A stretch of 64,000 nt of DNA from Macrococcus armenti (GCF_020097135.1 NZ_CP083608.1:434001-498000), one strand, 5' to 3'. Shown: positions 17,116 through 26,499, counted from the stretch's first letter. Numbers and translations: made by a program. The notes: generated by a model not told the origin, from the letters alone.

Positions 17116-18988
17116 TGCTTTGTTTAAAAATTTATCACGTAATATTATGTTTTTAACCGTAATTAATATGATTTGTACGTTTATCCTTATACCATTCTCA
17201 TATTTTATGATGGATGTTGAAGGGACGAATAATATTAGTAAGTACATTATCGGGTCAGCAAGCACGTCTAGCTTATACTTTTTCGGAACGATGATGTATG
17301 CAATTTTATGTGGTTTGTTTATCACATATTTCTTTAAATCAAAGCATGCTTCTGATTTTATTCATAGTTTACCAATAAAGCGTCAGGAGATATTATCTAC
17401 AATTTATGGTACATACTTTATTCACGCATTACTGAATTTAGTTATTAACGGGGTCATTACGCTTATATTCGGTATAAAGTTTACAGGTATTAATATTGAA
17501 AAGATGCTCATCTGGATAGCTTTAAGCCTATTATTGCATTTATTTATATTCAGTTTAACGATATTGCTCGGATTACTCATTAACAATTATTTAAGTCATA
17601 TTATTAGTGTTATCGCTATATTAATTTCCCCGGTAATAATGGGTACGCTTATATACACGACACATATGAGAATGTTCAAAGGTTTGAGCAGTTATCCTGA
17701 GCAGTTTCTGAATGAAATTACGATTCCGGTTAAATTTATGGATTTTGTAGTGAAGGATGACTATAACTTTACATACTTATGTATCATATTCTTGATTTCA
17801 GTAGTAATGATAGCCGCATCATATGTCATATATAATAAGCGAAGAAATGAGCGCATCAATGAAGCGTATGCGAACAATACGATTCATCTAGTCATTTACT
17901 TTATCACGATATTAATTGTGACACTTCTTGGTGGGTTAATATTCAGCACGCTATTTAATGAAATGCTCATTATTGCGATAATCATATACTTCATTTCGTT
18001 TACGATCAGTTATATGTTAATGGAGATGTCTGCACAAAAATCTGTGCGTATTACATTTAATAAAAAGTTATATTTAGCATCACTGTTAGTAGTGGGGGTT
18101 GCTTTATTGTCCGTGTACGCAGCTGGTCTATACCGTGAGCAATATATTCCGGATGAAAGAAAGGTTAAAAATGTTGCTGCTACATTTGAAGGTGAAACAG
18201 GTCAATATGCGATGACAAGTTTACTTAATGATACGAAAGTAAGTGATCCAGTATTCATTAACAATGTTATTAGGTCACATAGCAAACTTGTTGCGGCACA
18301 AAAAGCACAATATAATAATGATTATGAAGTGTATAATGTTCATTTAAAATATACTTTGAACGATGGTCGTGTCATTGATAGAAATTATGATGTATATAAA
18401 AAAGACTATGAGCACTACATAAAATCAATGAACACTGAAGAAAATAAATCAATCTTAACGAAAGCACTGGATTTAAGTAATCGCGTAAATGATACGATTT
18501 CTATACAACATGAAATTAGCGAAGATTCATATACAGGTGAAGGACTTAATAAGAAACAGAAGGAACGTTTAGTAAAAGTGCTTGAAGCGTCTATTAATAA
18601 TAAAGCTTTCAGTAGCAAATTAGAAGCAGGACGTAGTAAATATGCTGTTACATTCGAATATGAAAATTACAATGGCACTGTATATGAAGCCGGCAGTTAT
18701 GATGTTCCTATTTCGCTTTATGATAAGGAAGTTATCGCGTTCTTGAAACAGGAGAACTTCATAGATAAATATAGTGACTTGTTACCAGAAGGTAAAGTAT
18801 ATGAATTACCAAAATCAACAGATTTATCTTTCGCCTCGAGTGTAGATTCTATTAAAGACATTAAAGGTGCAAAAAAGGTAGAACGCAAATCATTTAAAGC
18901 TATCGTTGATGAAAATAAAATCGATGAAGAAGGTAATCATTTATACTTAATCGATAATGCTGAAAGAACATTTATATTTGTAAAATAA
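17087..18988 (+). CDS. ABC-2 type permease with large C-terminal domain
   Basis: A 633-residue membrane partner of the preceding ATPase. Residues 1-350 contain about eight hydrophobic segments. The cytoplasmic coupling segment SKHASDFIHSLPIKRQEILS is characteristic of permeases annotated with a DUF6449 C-terminal domain. From about residue 350 to the end the chain is hydrophilic and probably extracytoplasmic. That size is unusual for a YtrA-linked permease and suggests a role in sensing or handling an external ligand such as a peptide antibiotic. AGGAGG precedes ATG 17087. A terminator follows the stop. Confidence 0.72.
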   Translation: MQSKMSLWNNALFKNLSRNIMFLTVINMICTFILIPFSYFMMDVEGTNNISKYIIGSASTSSLYFFGTMMYAILCGLFITYFFKSKHASDFIHSLPIKRQEILSTIYGTYFIHALLNLVINGVITLIFGIKFTGINIEKMLIWIALSLLLHLFIFSLTILLGLLINNYLSHIISVIAILISPVIMGTLIYTTHMRMFKGLSSYPEQFLNEITIPVKFMDFVVKDDYNFTYLCIIFLISVVMIAASYVIYNKRRNERINEAYANNTIHLVIYFITILIVTLLGGLIFSTLFNEMLIIAIIIYFISFTISYMLMEMSAQKSVRITFNKKLYLASLLVVGVALLSVYAAGLYREQYIPDERKVKNVAATFEGETGQYAMTSLLNDTKVSDPVFINNVIRSHSKLVAAQKAQYNNDYEVYNVHLKYTLNDGRVIDRNYDVYKKDYEHYIKSMNTEENKSILTKALDLSNRVNDTISIQHEISEDSYTGEGLNKKQKERLVKVLEASINNKAFSSKLEAGRSKYAVTFEYENYNGTVYEAGSYDVPISLYDKEVIAFLKQENFIDKYSDLLPEGKVYELPKSTDLSFASSVDSIKDIKGAKKVERKSFKAIVDENKIDEEGNHLYLIDNAERTFIFVK

Positions 18989-19012
18989 GCAGGGATTTCC
19001 CCTGCTTTTTGT
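18988..19012 (+). terminator. Terminator of the GntR-ABC operon
   Basis: AGCAGGG and CCCTGCT arms with a short loop, followed by TTTTTG. Confidence 0.85.
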
Positions 19013-19036
19013 TATACTTTTAATAGGAGGTGCATC

Positions 19037-20566
19037 ATGCAGCAAAAACGTAATGCAGTTCAATCTAAAGGTAAATCGATGGCGAAGAAAAAAGCTGTGA
19101 ATAAAAAAACGCAGCGTAAACGCAAAAGAAAAAAATCAAAACTTAAATTTAAACATATCTTTATAATCGGGTGTGTTATTTATGTTTGCAGTGCAGTGTA
19201 TGGCGCGATGAAACCGCTCCCAGCAGGTATTAGTAAGGCTTATGAACCGAGTAAGACAAATGACGTGAAATTACTCATTGATAAAACGTACGAAAAAAAT
19301 AAAAAAATGTACTATGAGCACGAAATATTCAATGAACAGTTAAAAACGATTAAAGCAGCAGATGATTTTATTATTCTTGATATGTTCTTATTCAATGATA
19401 CATATGATGGTGATGTTAAGTTTCCGAAACTGACGACAGAACTTACGCATGCACTGATAAATAAAAAGAAAGAAAATCCAGACATTCAAATCTACATGTT
19501 GACAGATCCGATTAATTCATTTTATGGAAGTTACACACCAGCGCATTATAAAATGTTGCGTGATAATGGTATATCTGTTTATGAAACGAATCTTGTAAAA
19601 CTTCGTGATTCAAATCCAATATACTCAGGGTTATGGCGACCGACTTTACGCTTTTTCGGAAATAACGAGAATGGTCTCATTCCGAATATATTCTCTAAAG
19701 AAGCACCGAATGTAACGGTACGAGGTTTCGCAAGATTACTTAATATGAAAGCGAATCATCGAAAAACATTAGTAACAGAAGATGCCGCAATCATATCAAG
19801 CAGCAATCCACACGACCCTAGCGGACATCATCAGAACGTTGCAGTAAAAGTAACAGGCCAATTACAGGAAGATTTGATTAAAAGTGAAATTCATGCACTG
19901 AACATGAGCGGTAGTAATTTATCAGCAAGTGATTTCGCGATAAAAAATCACGCATATAGCAATGACATGGATTATAAAACAACACTCGTAACAGAGGCTA
20001 AAGTGAAAGAAGCGGTACTGCGAAATATTAACAGCATGAAGTCCGGGGATAATATTAAGATGGGAATGTTTTATTTATCTGATCGTGATATCGTAAAATC
20101 ACTATTAAATGCATCAGACCGTGGTGTAGAGGTTCGCATTATTTTAGATGTAAATAAAGAAGCATTCGGAAAGGAAAAGCCGGGTATACCAAACAAACCT
20201 GTTGCGCATGAACTCATCTCAAAGTCAGACGATCATATAAAAGTGAGATGGGCGGTGAGTCACGGAGAACAATTCCATGCGAAATATACACTTTTTAGAA
20301 GTTTATCGACTGGTGAGAGCACTGTAATACTTGGAAGTGCGAACTTAACACGTCGAAACGTTGGAGACTATAACATGGAAACAGACGTTGTGATTTCCGG
20401 TAAAAGCGACTTAAGCGTATTTAAACAACTAAACGATACATTTGATGCAATGTGGGAAAACAAATATGCGCATGTAACAGATGATTATGACGTCCAGAAA
20501 GATCCATCGTTTATTAAAGACGTCTTATACCGTGTACAGGAGTTTACAGGGTTATCGAGTTTCTAA
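19037..20566 (+). CDS. Phospholipase D-like (cardiolipin synthase-like) membrane protein
   Basis: A 509-residue protein with a very basic N terminus (Lys/Arg-rich to about residue 35), one TM helix (FIIGCVIYVCSAVYGAM) and an extracytoplasmic two-lobed PLD fold. The first motif is NHRKTLVTEDAAIISSSNPHD and the second is FHAKYTLFRS followed by ILGSANLTRRN. The His and Lys of both HxK motifs are present. The aspartate expected five residues after Lys is Glu in the first and Arg in the second. Activity may be phosphatidyl transfer or another phosphodiester reaction. AGGAGG precedes ATG 19037. ATG 19079 is an alternative start. Confidence 0.75.
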   Translation: MQQKRNAVQSKGKSMAKKKAVNKKTQRKRKRKKSKLKFKHIFIIGCVIYVCSAVYGAMKPLPAGISKAYEPSKTNDVKLLIDKTYEKNKKMYYEHEIFNEQLKTIKAADDFIILDMFLFNDTYDGDVKFPKLTTELTHALINKKKENPDIQIYMLTDPINSFYGSYTPAHYKMLRDNGISVYETNLVKLRDSNPIYSGLWRPTLRFFGNNENGLIPNIFSKEAPNVTVRGFARLLNMKANHRKTLVTEDAAIISSSNPHDPSGHHQNVAVKVTGQLQEDLIKSEIHALNMSGSNLSASDFAIKNHAYSNDMDYKTTLVTEAKVKEAVLRNINSMKSGDNIKMGMFYLSDRDIVKSLLNASDRGVEVRIILDVNKEAFGKEKPGIPNKPVAHELISKSDDHIKVRWAVSHGEQFHAKYTLFRSLSTGESTVILGSANLTRRNVGDYNMETDVVISGKSDLSVFKQLNDTFDAMWENKYAHVTDDYDVQKDPSFIKDVLYRVQEFTGLSSF

Positions 20567-20602
20567 AAAAAACTAAATTTTTAAAAAAGTTTAAAAATAA
20601 TA

Positions 20603-20631
20603 TTGACTTATTTATGTATCACATGTAATAT
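20603..20631 (+). promoter_or_regulatory. Promoter of the metNIQ leader
   Basis: TTGACT (20603-20608) and TAATAT (20626-20631) separated by exactly 17 bp, about 20 bp upstream of the riboswitch P1 stem. Confidence 0.75.
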
Positions 20632-20650
20632 GTAAAACAACTTAATAATA

Positions 20651-20755
20651 ATTTATCAAGAGAGACAGAGGGATATGGCCCGATGAAGTCTCAGCAGCGG
20701 ACTCTACTACAGAGCACTGTGCTAAATCCATCAAGCATTAGCTTGGCAGATAAAT
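20651..20755 (+). ncRNA. SAM-I (S-box) riboswitch aptamer
   Basis: The aptamer is recognised from the conserved S-box core: TTTATCAAGAGAG, the GAGGGAT..GGCCCGATGAAG segment, CAGCAGCGG and GCTAAATCCATCAAGC, closed by the P1 stem ATTTATC (20651-20657) with GATAAAT (20749-20755). S-box RNAs bind S-adenosylmethionine and turn off methionine genes by stabilising a downstream terminator, which is present here. The regulated operon is metNIQ. Confidence 0.93.
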
Positions 20756-20766
20756 GTTGAACGTAT

Positions 20767-20803
20767 AACACTCATTTAGCTCAAGCTATGTGAGTGTTTT
20801 TTT
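20767..20803 (+). terminator. S-box expression-platform terminator
   Basis: AACACTCA / TGAGTGTT arms with an inner TAGCT/AGCTA helix, followed by a run of seven T. It ends just before the metN ribosome site. Confidence 0.9.
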
Positions 20804-20822
20804 ATTTGAAGGAGGAGGAAAA

Positions 20823-21845
20823 ATGGGCATAATCGAAATTCAGGATGTTACGAAAGTATATACTACGAAAAAAGGTGAAGTTCATGCACTGAATCATGTG
20901 GACTTAACGATTGAGAAAGGACAAGTATTTGGAATTGTTGGTTACTCAGGTGCAGGTAAATCAACTTTGCTGAGATTAATAAATCGTCTGGAAAAACCGA
21001 CGACAGGGAATGTTATCGTAGAAGGTCAGGATATTACGACGATAAGAGAGAAAACATTGAGAAAAAGACGTCAGAATATCGGTATGATATTTCAGCAATT
21101 TAACTTATTTAAATCAAAAACGGTAGGAGACAATATTAGATATCCGCTTAAATTATCAAAGCGATATAACAAATCAGAAATCGAATCAAGAGTTGATGAG
21201 TTGTTAAACTTTGTTGGTTTAATTGATAAAAAAGATGATTATCCAAATCAACTCTCAGGAGGGCAGAAGCAGAGAATAGGGATAGCGAGAGCACTTGCAA
21301 CAGAACCGGATATATTACTCTGTGATGAAGCAACGAGTGCGCTTGATCCTGAAACGACAGATGATATATTAAACTTACTGAAGAAAATAAATGAGAGACT
21401 CAATATTACAATTGTCATTATTACACATGAGATGGAAGTCGTTAAAAAGATTTGCGATGAAGTTGCTGTAATGGAACACGGCAAAGTCGTAGAACAGAAT
21501 AAAGTATTTGAACTGTTCACTTCGCCAAAGCATCCTGTTACGAAACGATTTGTTCATAGCGTATTAAATGATGATATACCTAATGAAATTAAAACATCAG
21601 ATCGTAAATTATACCGTTTTATTTTCAGTCATCAGCAAATCTTAAAGCCGGCACTCAGTCAGGTCGGTCGACAGTTTGGGGTTGATTTCAATATTTTGTA
21701 TGGTGGTATAACCGAGTTAACTGATAGATTATTTGGGAATTTGTTAATCGAAGTGATAGGATCATCTTCTAATATTGATGCAGCGCTGAATCAATTACGT
21801 GAATTTAAAATTGATATAAAGGAGGTAGAAGGATTTGAAAACTGA
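20823..21845 (+). CDS. metN: Methionine ABC transporter ATP-binding protein
   Basis: A 340-residue ATPase of the high-affinity methionine importer. It has Walker A GYSGAGKST (40-48), the Q-loop FQQFNLF, signature LSGGQKQR, Walker B ILLCDEATSALDP and the H-loop THEM. The C-terminal ~95 residues form the NIL/ACT-like domain that binds methionine and trans-inhibits transport. ATG 20823 follows GGAGGAGG. Upstream in-frame codons lie in the terminator. The gene overlaps metI by 11 bp and is controlled by the S-box upstream. Confidence 0.93.
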   Translation: MGIIEIQDVTKVYTTKKGEVHALNHVDLTIEKGQVFGIVGYSGAGKSTLLRLINRLEKPTTGNVIVEGQDITTIREKTLRKRRQNIGMIFQQFNLFKSKTVGDNIRYPLKLSKRYNKSEIESRVDELLNFVGLIDKKDDYPNQLSGGQKQRIGIARALATEPDILLCDEATSALDPETTDDILNLLKKINERLNITIVIITHEMEVVKKICDEVAVMEHGKVVEQNKVFELFTSPKHPVTKRFVHSVLNDDIPNEIKTSDRKLYRFIFSHQQILKPALSQVGRQFGVDFNILYGGITELTDRLFGNLLIEVIGSSSNIDAALNQLREFKIDIKEVEGFEN

Positions 21846-22500
21846 TATTACAACATTTTATCCAGTTATTATCGAGCAGACGATCAACACATTAATCATG
21901 GTGGTGATTACATTATTCTTTGCAGTACTGATTGGGCTTCCACTCGGAATATTACTTTATGCGACTGCAAAAGGTAATATACTGGAAAACAAGTTTGTGA
22001 ATGGTATATTAAATGCACTGATTAATACGATCAGGCCCATTCCATTTATCATCTTCCTTGTCGCATTAATCCCGGTTACGAGATTTTTAGTTGGAACATC
22101 AATTGGAATATGGGCAGCGATTTTCCCGATGACACTCGCAGCTTCATTATCCATCGCACGTATTGTAGAAAACAATATTGTATCTGTAGATAAAGGTGTG
22201 ATAGAAGCAGCAGAAGCAATGGGGTCAAGCAAGTTCGATATATTATTTAAAGTACTCATACCTGAAGCTGCGGGTGCTTTAATATTAGGTTTAACATTTA
22301 CGACTGTATCACTAATTGAATTCTCGGCAGTAGCAGGACTCGTTGGAGCTGGCGGTATAGGTTACTTGGCATTTACATATGGTTATCAGAGATTTGATGT
22401 ATTGATTATGTTTATTACAGTCGTCATACTAATCATACTCGTTCAGATTACACAATTTATCGGTAATAAATTTGCAAGCATATATACAAATAGACTATAA
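21835..22500 (+). CDS. metI: Methionine ABC transporter permease
   Basis: A 221-residue permease with five hydrophobic segments. The EAA cytoplasmic loop is clear in DKGVIEAAEAMGSSKFDILFKVLIPEA, and the N-terminal LINTIRPIPFIIFLVALIP patch is typical of MetI. The TTG start at 21835 is inside the metN 3' end, with GGAGGTAGAAGGA just upstream. It forms the channel of MetNIQ and is followed 15 bp later by metQ. Confidence 0.93.
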   Translation: MKTDITTFYPVIIEQTINTLIMVVITLFFAVLIGLPLGILLYATAKGNILENKFVNGILNALINTIRPIPFIIFLVALIPVTRFLVGTSIGIWAAIFPMTLAASLSIARIVENNIVSVDKGVIEAAEAMGSSKFDILFKVLIPEAAGALILGLTFTTVSLIEFSAVAGLVGAGGIGYLAFTYGYQRFDVLIMFITVVILIILVQITQFIGNKFASIYTNRL

Positions 22501-22515
22501 AAGGGAGCAATGAAC

Positions 22516-23358
22516 ATGAAAAAATTATTCGTATTATTATTAAGTTTAATCGTTGTACTGGCAGCATGTGGGAGTAAGGAGAGTAAAGAAAAAACTGTGA
22601 AGATTGGTGTCACTGGCGTAGACTCTAAAGTTTGGGAAGTAGTGAAGAAAGAAGCAAAGCAGGAAGGTATTAATATTGAATTTGTAGAGTTTCAAGATTA
22701 CACAGCACCAAATAAAGCATTGAATGAAGGTGAAATTGATTTAAACGCATTCCAGCACTTTGCATTTTTAGATCAGTTTAAAAAGGATCATAATCTTGAT
22801 ATTTCAGTATTAGGTACGACAGTATTTGCACCACTTGGCGTATATTCAGAAAAAGTAAAATCAATTAAAGATATTAAAAAAGGAGATACAATTGCTATTC
22901 CTGACGATGTAACAAACCAGGCACGTGCGTTACGTTTGCTTGAAGCAGGAGGATTAATAAAGTTATCAGATGACTTTGGATTGTTTGGTGGTCCGGAAAA
23001 AGTTAAAGAAAACAAACTAGATATTAATATTAAACCAATTGATGCACAGCAAACACCACGCGTGTTACCAGATGTTGCAGCGAGTATTATCAATAACGGT
23101 GTTGCAGCACGTGCTGGTTTAAATCCTAAAAACGATCCAATTCTCCTTGAAGATTCAAACAGTAAAAATGTTGCTCCGTATATTAACGTTATCGCTGCAC
23201 AAACGAAAGATAAAGATAATAAAACATATAAGAAAATTGTAGCATTGTATCATTCAGATAAAGCGAAAGACGCCTTAAAGGAAGACACGAAAGATGGCGA
23301 GATTCCTAAAAACTTAAATGCAGACGAAATTAAGAAAATTGAAGACAATCTGAAATAA
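22516..23358 (+). CDS. metQ: Methionine-binding lipoprotein
   Basis: A 280-residue NlpA-family substrate-binding lipoprotein anchored to the outer face of the membrane. The signal peptide ends in the lipobox VLAAC. Family marks include VKIGVTGVDSKVWEVVKKEA, IEFVEFQDYTAPNKAL and LNAFQHFAFLDQFKKDH. It binds methionine and delivers it to MetNI. ATG 22516 is preferred to ATG 22510 because AGGGAG lies 8 nt upstream of it. A strong terminator shared with the convergent tetR gene follows. Confidence 0.93.
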   Translation: MKKLFVLLLSLIVVLAACGSKESKEKTVKIGVTGVDSKVWEVVKKEAKQEGINIEFVEFQDYTAPNKALNEGEIDLNAFQHFAFLDQFKKDHNLDISVLGTTVFAPLGVYSEKVKSIKDIKKGDTIAIPDDVTNQARALRLLEAGGLIKLSDDFGLFGGPEKVKENKLDINIKPIDAQQTPRVLPDVAASIINNGVAARAGLNPKNDPILLEDSNSKNVAPYINVIAAQTKDKDNKTYKKIVALYHSDKAKDALKEDTKDGEIPKNLNADEIKKIEDNLK

Positions 23359-23363
23359 ATAAT

Positions 23364-23396
23364 AGAGGTGTAAGACATTTGTCTTATACCTCTTTA
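23364..23396. terminator. Bidirectional terminator between metQ and tetR
   Basis: AGAGGTGTAAGAC / GTCTTATACCTCT stem with one wobble or mismatch and a 4-nt loop. Confidence 0.85.
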
Positions 23397-23948
23397 TCGA
23401 TTTATTTTAAGTATATTATTATAAATAATCGTACTGATTACTTCAGGCGGCTCCGGGCAGTCATTTTGCAACCAGAAATATAACACCCCGAACTGACCAC
23501 CGATCGTATAGCTGACGAAATAATCAGGATATTGAAGCGTCGTACTTGTTTCCAGAACATTCATATAGTTTGTACGCCAGTTTGAAAGTAGTTTCTGGGT
23601 AAAGTTCTGTGCTGGATGAAGTGTAAGTAGCACACGAAAGAATTGTCGGTGCTTATAAATATATTCAATCGTATGCGTTAAATATTTTTCAACAGAAGGT
23701 CGCTTATCTTTCGTTAAATGCAAATTTACAAAATCTTCATTTAATATTACTTCTAACTGCATGATATGGCTATCAATCAAACTATCCAGTAAAGCATATT
23801 TATCATCGAAGTATGCATAAAACGTCGAGCGATTAATCTGTGCTTCTGTACAAATCATCTTTATTGTAATTTCTCTGAAACGATATGTTTCCATCAACTG
23901 AATTAAGCTAGTTTCGATTAACTGTTTTTTATCCATATATATACTCAT
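23394..23948 (-). CDS. TetR/AcrR-family transcriptional repressor
   Basis: A 184-residue regulator. The N-terminal helix-turn-helix is standard (ETYRFREITIKMICTEAQINRSTFYAYFDDKYALLDSL), while the C-terminal ligand-binding half is unique. It is transcribed away from the emrA/emrB-like pair that starts 128 bp from its ATG, which is the usual arrangement for a local repressor of an efflux pump. Two starts are possible (23948 or 23936), neither with a strong ribosome site. The longer is used. The inducer is unknown. Confidence 0.82.
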   Translation of the reverse strand: MSIYMDKKQLIETSLIQLMETYRFREITIKMICTEAQINRSTFYAYFDDKYALLDSLIDSHIMQLEVILNEDFVNLHLTKDKRPSVEKYLTHTIEYIYKHRQFFRVLLTLHPAQNFTQKLLSNWRTNYMNVLETSTTLQYPDYFVSYTIGGQFGVLYFWLQNDCPEPPEVISTIIYNNILKINR

Positions 23949-24003
23949 TTCTTCTTATTTAATAGTAGTAGTGCATTTATTTTACTCAATTTCCGACAAA
24001 TTC

Positions 24004-24045
24004 ACAATTATTGTTGGTTGAATGTTTATGAAATCCTACTATAAT
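24004..24045 (+). promoter_or_regulatory. Promoter and palindrome of the efflux operon
   Basis: TTGAAT (24018-24023) and TATAAT (24040-24045) with a 16-bp spacer form the likely promoter. The 11-bp palindrome ACAAT-T-ATTGT (24004-24014) lies directly upstream of the -35 and is a candidate TetR operator. Confidence 0.5.
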
Positions 24046-24076
24046 ATTCTTTATGTAAAAAGGGAGGAAATTATAA

Positions 24077-24727
24077 ATGAAGAAATTAGTAATGATTAAT
24101 ATTTTAACGTTAGTTATTTTAGCAGTGTTAGGTATTGTGGGCTTTCACTTCTATGATGAAGCAACAAATTATGTGAAAACAGATAACGCAAAGGTAGATG
24201 GTGATCAGATTGCAATTGCAAGTCCAGTAGCAGGAAAACTGATTACATTCGATAAAAAAGTTGGGGATACGTTATCAAAAGACGATAAATTAGGTACAGT
24301 TGCAGGTGCAGGTCAGGATGGCGCGCCTTCTAAAGTAGAATTAACGATGCCACAGGATGGTACATTAGTTAAGAAGCAAGCAACTGAAAACGGATTTGTA
24401 GGCGCAGGTACACCAATTGCATACGCATATAATATGGATAAATTGTTCGTAACTGCAAACATTAAAGAAACAGAACTTGATGGCGTTAAAAAAGGTCAGA
24501 AAGTAGATGTTTACGTTGATGGCTATAAAGATACAACATTAACTGGTAAAGTTGAACAAATTGGTTTAGCGACAGCTTCAAGTTTCAGCTTATTACCATC
24601 ATCAAACGGTAACGCAAACTTCACTAAAGTAACACAAGTCGTTCCAGTTAAGATTGAACTTTCAAAGGATAAATCTTTAGATATATTACCAGGAATGAAT
24701 GTAACTGTACGCATTCATAAAAATTAA
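24077..24727 (+). CDS. HlyD/EmrA-family efflux adaptor
   Basis: A 216-residue membrane-fusion-type protein. It has one N-terminal TM helix (LVMINILTLVILAVLGIVGF) and an external barrel-sandwich domain. VKTDNAKVDGDQIAIASPVAGKL is the EmrA-like biotinyl-lipoyl half, and the second half is GQKVDVYVDGYKDTTLTGKVEQIG. The long coiled-coil hairpin of Gram-negative EmrA is absent, consistent with a Gram-positive adaptor that does not need to reach an outer membrane. The gene is followed 12 bp later by the DHA2 pump. Confidence 0.82.
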   Translation: MKKLVMINILTLVILAVLGIVGFHFYDEATNYVKTDNAKVDGDQIAIASPVAGKLITFDKKVGDTLSKDDKLGTVAGAGQDGAPSKVELTMPQDGTLVKKQATENGFVGAGTPIAYAYNMDKLFVTANIKETELDGVKKGQKVDVYVDGYKDTTLTGKVEQIGLATASSFSLLPSSNGNANFTKVTQVVPVKIELSKDKSLDILPGMNVTVRIHKN

Positions 24728-24739
24728 GGAGGTTATATT

Positions 24740-26497
24740 ATGACCTCGATGATTATTCTATATAGTATCTTCTCGATACTTACATTTATTGTCGTAAACA
24801 GATTGTTACTGCGACGTAATAGAAAAAAAGCAGCGCCTGTTAAACAGGCAGCAAAAACGTATACACCGATAACAAAAAAAGATGACGCTATTGCAAATGA
24901 AACAGCAGAACATCAACAAGTATCTGATGCACCGATTGATGTGAATCGTCCTGTACACGAGCAGGTGAAAAAACCTGAAGCGCTCGTTACTTTCGAAAAA
25001 GGAATTACACTGGCTAAAATTATTACAGCACTTATGGCCGGTATGTTCGTTGCGATATTGAATCAGACGTTAATTAACGTTGCATTACCGATAATGATTA
25101 ATGACTTCAGTATTTCAACAGCGACAGCACAATGGTTAACGACTGGATTTATGCTTGTTAACGGGATACTCGTACCTGTTAGTGCATATTTGATTCAGAA
25201 ATTCACATATCGACAGTTATTCCTGTTTGCAATGATTTCGTTTACGATTGGCTCTGTAATTTGTGCGATTAGTACAAACTTCCCGTTAATGATGACAGGA
25301 CGTGTCATTCAGGCAGTGGGCGCCGGAATCTTAATGCCGCTAGGTACGAATGTATTTATGACAGTATTCCCACCTGAAAAACGTGGGGCTGCAATGGGGA
25401 TGATGGGGATTGCTTTCATTTTAGCACCGGCTATTGGTCCGACTTTAACTGGATGGGTTATTCAGAACTACCATTGGAACGTCATGTTCTACGGAATGAC
25501 AGTTGTCGGTATCATTTCTATTATTATTGGAATGTTCTGGTTTAAAATATATCAACCACTTAGCAATCCAAAACTTGATGTCCCGGGCGTTATATTCAGC
25601 TCGTTAGGTTTCGGTAGTTTGCTATATGGTTTTTCAGAAGCAGGTAATAAAGGCTGGGATTCAACGATCGTAATCTTAACAATGGTAATCGGATTAATCT
25701 TTGTCGCATTATTTGTATATAGAGAAATTACGATGAAAGCACCGATGATGGATCTACGTACGCTTAAATATACCGGCTTCTCATTCACATTACTTATCAA
25801 CGTTATTGTTACGATGAGTTTATTCGGTGGGATGTTATTATTACCGGTATATTTACAGTCAATCCGTGGCTTCTCTCCACTGGATTCAGGATTGCTCTTA
25901 TTACCAGGATCGTTACTGATGGGTGTTATGGGGCCGATATCAGGACGATTACTTGACAAGTACGGTATTAAACCGATTGCAATCTTTGGGTTACTCATTA
26001 TGACATATGCGACATGGGAATTAACGAAACTGAGCATGGATACGTCTTATAAGACAATTCTCGGCATTTATGTTTTACGTTCATTCGGAATGAGTTTTAT
26101 TATGATGCCGATTATGACTGCAGGTATGAATGCATTACCACAGACGATGATTCCTCATGGAAATGCAATTAGTAATACAATCAGACAACTCGCTGGTTCT
26201 ATTGGAACTGCGATATTAGTTACAGTAATGACACAACAAACAACAGCACATATTGGAGACATTGCAAATTCACTGGATAAAACACATCCTGAAATCTCAG
26301 GACAATTTGTTGAAATTGGACGTAGTGTCGGTTCACAAGAAGCAGGTAGTCAGTATGTGATGGGTTATCTGCAAAAATTCGCAACGATTAATGGAATAAA
26401 CGATGCATTCTGGGTTGCGACTGTATTAAGTGCACTTGCATTAATATTATCGTTCTTCTTAAAAGGAAAAACACATTACAGTCCGAATAAACTTTAA
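24740..26497 (+). CDS. EmrB/QacA-family DHA2 efflux pump
   Basis: A 585-residue 14-TM drug exporter. The core starts near residue 90 with VAILNQTLINVALPIMI and AQWLTTGFMLVNGILVPVSA. Motif C is FILAPAIGPTLTGWVIQNYHWNVMF. Unusually, an extra N-terminal TM (MTSMIILYSIFSILTFIVV) and a ~65-residue charged linker precede the normal first helix, about 90 residues longer than standard EmrB. With the adaptor upstream and the TetR gene divergent, this is a regulated tripartite-like efflux cassette of unknown substrate. Confidence 0.85.
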   Translation: MTSMIILYSIFSILTFIVVNRLLLRRNRKKAAPVKQAAKTYTPITKKDDAIANETAEHQQVSDAPIDVNRPVHEQVKKPEALVTFEKGITLAKIITALMAGMFVAILNQTLINVALPIMINDFSISTATAQWLTTGFMLVNGILVPVSAYLIQKFTYRQLFLFAMISFTIGSVICAISTNFPLMMTGRVIQAVGAGILMPLGTNVFMTVFPPEKRGAAMGMMGIAFILAPAIGPTLTGWVIQNYHWNVMFYGMTVVGIISIIIGMFWFKIYQPLSNPKLDVPGVIFSSLGFGSLLYGFSEAGNKGWDSTIVILTMVIGLIFVALFVYREITMKAPMMDLRTLKYTGFSFTLLINVIVTMSLFGGMLLLPVYLQSIRGFSPLDSGLLLLPGSLLMGVMGPISGRLLDKYGIKPIAIFGLLIMTYATWELTKLSMDTSYKTILGIYVLRSFGMSFIMMPIMTAGMNALPQTMIPHGNAISNTIRQLAGSIGTAILVTVMTQQTTAHIGDIANSLDKTHPEISGQFVEIGRSVGSQEAGSQYVMGYLQKFATINGINDAFWVATVLSALALILSFFLKGKTHYSPNKL

Positions 26498-26499
26498 TT

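Noticed and set aside
15843-18988. pmtR-pmtABCD phenol-soluble modulin exporter
   Set aside because: Only one ATPase and one very large permease follow the GntR gene, while pmt has two of each, with smaller permeases.
25552-26037. Antisense open frame of 161 codons inside the EmrB-like gene
   Set aside because: It is a codon-bias shadow of a membrane protein gene, with no ribosome site and no family match.
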